Source: Candidatus Krumholzibacteriia bacterium
Lineage (GTDB): Bacteria; Krumholzibacteriota; Krumholzibacteriia; LZORAL124-64-63
NCBI GenBank assembly: GCA_028718575.1
Contig: JAQULN010000127.1
Location: 1 to 7,705 of the forward strand
Length of the DNA stretch: 7,705 nucleotides
Direction of reading: 5' to 3'
Shown: piece by piece, positions 4,806 through 7,705 of the stretch
Layout of the letters: every line of letters starts with the position of its first letter
How positions within the stretch are numbered: the stretch's first letter is position 1
Made by a program: the position numbers and the translations under genes
The notes under the pieces: generated by a model
Seen by the model: only the letters and a program-made list of their open reading frames with translations
Database searches by the model: none
What the model was told of the DNA's origin: nothing

Positions 4806-7268
4806 ATGTTGAGTCGAATAACTGTCGTCACCTTCGCAGCCGTGATGTCGGTACCGTTTGCTGCGGCAGAAACCAGCGGGCCCGAGACGGCGATCGGCTG
4901 GCAATCTCCGCCCGCGGACGTGCTGGATGTCCTGCACGCTCCCCAGCTCCCCTGGGTGTGGACCTCGCCCACGGGCGAGCACCTGTTCCTGGCCGACCCC
5001 GCGGCCTATCCACCTCTCGCCGAGTTGGCGGCGCCGATGCACAAACTGGCCGGTGTGCGCGTCAATCCCGCCGTCAACGATATCCACGGCCAGCGCGGGG
5101 GCGCCTCCCCGCGCCTGGTCCGGGTCGAAGGCGGCGCCGAATCATTGCTCGCGCTGCCTGCCGACGCCGAGGTCCTCGATGTGGCCTGGACGGCAGACGG
5201 CCGGCGCTTCGCGCTCGCCGTCCGGCATCGCGATCACATCGGCCTGTGGATCGGCTCGGTCAAGGGCGACCTCACCGAGGTCGTAGGTGTGGCGCTCAAT
5301 CCCCTCCTGGGTGGCGCCGTGAGCTGGCTGCCCGACCAAAAACGACTGCTCATACGCCGGATCCCGCAGCGCGGCCCGGCCCCCGAACCGCCGGCCATTC
5401 CAGCCGGACCGAAGATTCTCGAAGGCGCGCGCGCTGCGGCCCGCTCCACCTACGAGGCGCGGAATCTGCTGCAGACTGCGCACGACGATGCGCTCTTCGA
5501 GTACTACGCCACCTCGGAGCTCGCGATCGTCGATGCGGCGACGGGCAAGGCTGAGGTCTTCGGCGACGCGGCTCTCTACACCACGATCGAGTTCTCCCCG
5601 GACGGCGAATACATCCTCGTCGAGCGTCTGGTCGGTCCCTGGTCCCACGAGGTGGCCTGGTGGCGCTTTGCCAGCGTGCTTGAGGTGTGGAATGCAAAGG
5701 GCAAGCCGGTCGCGCGCATTGCGTCGCTGCCTTTGGCCGACGCGGTTCCCATCCATGGCGTGCCGGTCGGCCCGCGCGGCGTTGATTGGCGCGCCACGGC
5801 GGCGCACACGCTCTTCTGGGTCGAGGCTCTCGACGGCGGAAATCCTGTCGCCGAAGTGCCGCACCGCGACCGGCTCATGCGCCTGGACGCGCCGTTCACC
5901 GCCGAACCCGAAGAGATTTTCCGGGCCGAGCACCGCATTCTCACCGGCACGTTCGCTTGGGGCGCCGAGGATGGCACACTCATGCTTACTCAGTGGGAGC
6001 GCATGCGCCGCTGGCGCTACGTCTGGCTGCTGGACGTGGACGCGGGCACCTCGCGCCTCTGGTTCGATCGCGACGAGGATGACCGTTACGGCGATCCGGG
6101 CTATCCCATGTTTCGCCAGCTGCCCAACGGCCGCTGGGTGCTGCGCCAGAGCGGCAGCGCGGTCTACTTCCGAGGCAGCGGCGCGACCGAGCGGGGGGAC
6201 CGGCCGTTCCTGGATCTGCGTCGCCTGGGAACGAGCGAAGTCGAACGCTTGTTCCGCTGCGATGCGGACCGTTACGAGAACGTCGTGGCCTTCACCGCAG
6301 ACGATCACCGCTTCGTGATTCGCTCGGAGTCCGCCGCCGATGTCCCCAACTACTACCTGATCACGCTAGGCGAGAAGATCGATGCGTCCGCAGGCGAGGC
6401 GACCCGGGCGTTCACTCGCGATCCGATCACCCGGTTCACCGATCCCACGCCGCAGTTGCGCGCGATCGAGAAACGCATCGTTCAGTACGAACGGGCTGAC
6501 GGCGTGCCGCTCAGCTTCCATCTGCATCTGCCTGCCGGCTACGAGGCAGGCACGGCGCTGCCTACGGTGCTCTACGCCTATCCGCTCGAATACTCCGGCG
6601 CGGCCACCGCCGGACAGGTCGCCGGCTCCACGCAGCGCTTCAGTCGCTTCTACGGGGCCTCTCACCTGTTCTTTCTGTTGCGGGGCTACGCCGTGCTCGA
6701 TCAGACGGCCATGCCGATGATCGGGGATCCCGAGAGGGTCTACGATACGTTCGTACCCCAGCTCGTGGCCGATGCGGAGGCCGCCGTCGCCAAGGCTGTC
6801 GAACTTGGCGTGGCCGACCCTGAACGGATCGGCGTGATCGGCCACAGCCACGGCGGGCTGATGGTCGCCAACCTCTTGGCGCATACCGATCTTTTCCGGG
6901 CCGGCATCGCGCGCAGCGGTTCGTACAACAAGACCAACCAACCGTTCGGCTACCAGGCCGAGCGGCGTTCCCTCTTCGAAGCTCGCGACGTCTACATCCA
7001 GGTCTCACCCACCTTCTTCGCAGATCAGATCAACGAGCCGATTCTGATCATTCATGGCGACGACGACTCCAACCCTGGCACCCTCAAATACCAGTCCGAG
7101 GTCTTCTTCGAGGCCGTGCGCGGTGCAGGTGGCACCGCTCGCCTGGTGCTGTTACCGCACGAGGACCACGGTTACCGCGCGCGCGAGAGCGTGGAGCACG
7201 TTCTCTGGGAGCAGCTCCAGTGGTTCGACCGCTACGTCAAGGGCGTCGCGGTCGAGGACGGTCCGTGA
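4806..7268 (+). CDS. Exported S9D serine peptidase, glutamyl-endopeptidase-like (prolyl oligopeptidase family)
   Basis: The protein has 820 residues from ATG 4806. A signal peptide (MLSR, then a hydrophobic run, with cleavage after FAAA near residue 19-20) predicts export to the periplasm or outside. The body follows plant chloroplast glutamyl endopeptidase (CGEP) closely. An N-terminal beta-propeller runs about 30-545, with PPLAELA and KLAGVRV near the start and LFEYYATS and YGDPGYPM further on. An alpha/beta-hydrolase domain runs from about 560 (QYERADGVPL). The triad is visible: Ser681 in GHSHGG, Asp754 in HGDDDSNPGT and His788 in PHEDHGY. CGEP homologues cleave on the C-terminal side of glutamate in partly unfolded proteins or peptides. 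Lasso-peptide isopeptidases are also S9 members, but this protein matches the S9D branch better. It starts 63 bp after the racemase with no terminator between, so it is probably the third gene of the operon. Its role with the cytosolic enzymes is unclear. The enzyme looks intact. Confidence 0.9.
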   Translation: MLSRITVVTFAAVMSVPFAAAETSGPETAIGWQSPPADVLDVLHAPQLPWVWTSPTGEHLFLADPAAYPPLAELAAPMHKLAGVRVNPAVNDIHGQRGGASPRLVRVEGGAESLLALPADAEVLDVAWTADGRRFALAVRHRDHIGLWIGSVKGDLTEVVGVALNPLLGGAVSWLPDQKRLLIRRIPQRGPAPEPPAIPAGPKILEGARAAARSTYEARNLLQTAHDDALFEYYATSELAIVDAATGKAEVFGDAALYTTIEFSPDGEYILVERLVGPWSHEVAWWRFASVLEVWNAKGKPVARIASLPLADAVPIHGVPVGPRGVDWRATAAHTLFWVEALDGGNPVAEVPHRDRLMRLDAPFTAEPEEIFRAEHRILTGTFAWGAEDGTLMLTQWERMRRWRYVWLLDVDAGTSRLWFDRDEDDRYGDPGYPMFRQLPNGRWVLRQSGSAVYFRGSGATERGDRPFLDLRRLGTSEVERLFRCDADRYENVVAFTADDHRFVIRSESAADVPNYYLITLGEKIDASAGEATRAFTRDPITRFTDPTPQLRAIEKRIVQYERADGVPLSFHLHLPAGYEAGTALPTVLYAYPLEYSGAATAGQVAGSTQRFSRFYGASHLFFLLRGYAVLDQTAMPMIGDPERVYDTFVPQLVADAEAAVAKAVELGVADPERIGVIGHSHGGLMVANLLAHTDLFRAGIARSGSYNKTNQPFGYQAERRSLFEARDVYIQVSPTFFADQINEPILIIHGDDDSNPGTLKYQSEVFFEAVRGAGGTARLVLLPHEDHGYRARESVEHVLWEQLQWFDRYVKGVAVEDGP

Positions 7269-7281
7269 CGGCGGCGGACCG
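7259..7281 (+). terminator. GC-rich hairpin at the end of the operon, weak terminator candidate
   Basis: CGGTCCG (7259-7265) can pair perfectly with CGGACCG (7275-7281) around a 9-nt loop, right at the peptidase stop codon. No T-tract follows, so it is at best a Rho-assisted or stability hairpin. The rest of 7282-7367 is AT-richer and shows no other structure that I can support. Confidence 0.25.
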
Positions 7282-7367
7282 CTGGCCATCGTTGGATGCG
7301 TTGAACATTAGAATAGTAACGATATCCGGGCTAAGGATGGAGTACTGAGGCAGAATAGAACAAACGT

Positions 7368-7705
7368 TCATGCAAGCGCGTCAGCCCGGGTAATCAGGTC
7401 GCATAAGTGGCGAATGAAGCGCCCAATGGGCGCCCCGTCGGTTACCTCGTGATCGAATACGACGGAAAGTCCGAGGATCTCGGCTACTCCCTGGCCGGTA
7501 TTCCGTTTCGCATTTCCACCAATGCCGATCGCCAACGGGTGGATCGATAGTGGAGCACCCCAGGCGAGCATACCGGGAATCGTTGTGTTGACAGATGTCA
7601 CGACGACGGTGACCATCGTCTTCTTGATTCGGGCCGGGCTCCGTAGCAACGGGCGCCAGAATACTAGATCTCTGACGTAACAGGGCAGGCGAAAGAACGC
7701 CGACT
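7368..7705 (-). CDS. 2-oxo-acid dehydrogenase E2-type acyltransferase, C-terminal part (gene runs off the right edge)
   Basis: The minus-strand frame is open from the window edge to a stop (reverse complement of 7368-7370), giving 111-112 C-terminal residues. The catalytic signature of dihydrolipoamide acyltransferases and chloramphenicol acetyltransferase is present as DHEVTDG. This gives the HxxxDG motif, with its histidine at 7449-7451 and its aspartate at 7437-7439. Upstream lie a TVVVTSV strand and a SIHPLAIGIGG segment, and downstream RFIRHLCDLI, in the order expected for the E2 catalytic domain. The residues before these (FFRLPCY, VFWRPLLRSP) resemble the short stand-alone E2-like acyltransferases of about 250-280 residues that lack a lipoyl domain, rather than a full E2. 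The part with the start lies outside. TTG at 7649 is not a credible start because homology continues upstream of it. The gene is convergent with the operon, with a 99-bp gap, so a functional link is not implied. Confidence 0.78.
   Translation of the reverse strand, partial: SAFFRLPCYVRDLVFWRPLLRSPARIKKTMVTVVVTSVNTTIPGMLAWGAPLSIHPLAIGIGGNAKRNTGQGVAEILGLSVVFDHEVTDGAPIGRFIRHLCDLITRADALA

Noticed and set aside
5142..6308. Long minus-strand open frame (388 codons) opposite the peptidase gene
   Set aside because: It is a shadow of the S9D peptidase with low-complexity composition and no start signal or family features.

Overview
The window is GC-rich bacterial DNA with dense coding, Shine-Dalgarno-led genes and TGA stops at every clear gene end except the first gene, which ends in TAG. 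The best taxonomic hint is the first gene: RCC1-type beta-propeller repeats followed by a FlgD-like / secretion-system sorting-like C-terminal domain (NPFN, WDG, VASGIY). That pairing is common in the Bacteroidetes/FCB sphere and in uncultured phyla such as Eisenbacteria, Krumholzibacteriota and Zixibacteria. This is a hint only; nothing here fixes the species.

Layout. Bases 2-1051 (+) hold the 3' part of a secreted RCC1-repeat protein made of 39-residue (117-bp) tandem units, interrupted by an in-frame TGA at 62-64. Two small genes follow: a 72-aa eight-cysteine zinc-ribbon-like protein (1134-1352, +) and a 66-aa two-helix membrane protein (1471-1671, +). A 177-bp gap then carries a 9-bp inverted repeat and a perfect TTGACA box. 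It leads into a probable three-gene operon: an asparagine-synthetase-like ATP-dependent amide ligase without its N-terminal cysteine (1849-3738), a PLP-dependent amino-acid racemase of the alanine/ornithine racemase family (3735-4742, ATGA overlap) and an exported S9D, glutamyl-endopeptidase-like serine peptidase (4806-7268). On the minus strand, convergent with the operon, is the 3' end of a stand-alone 2-oxo-acid-dehydrogenase E2-type acyltransferase (7368-7705).

How the genes may work together. The ligase-like protein keeps the ATP-pyrophosphatase motif SGGLDS but has lost the residues needed to release ammonia from glutamine, so it probably joins an amine other than glutamine-derived ammonia to an acid. 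Its translational coupling to a racemase suggests that the substrate or product contains a D- or epimerised amino acid. The exported peptidase could process, degrade or release that product, or may simply share the transcript. I infer a small amide or peptide biosynthetic unit. No peptide precursor, lasso B1/B2 pair or transporter is visible, so the product is unknown.
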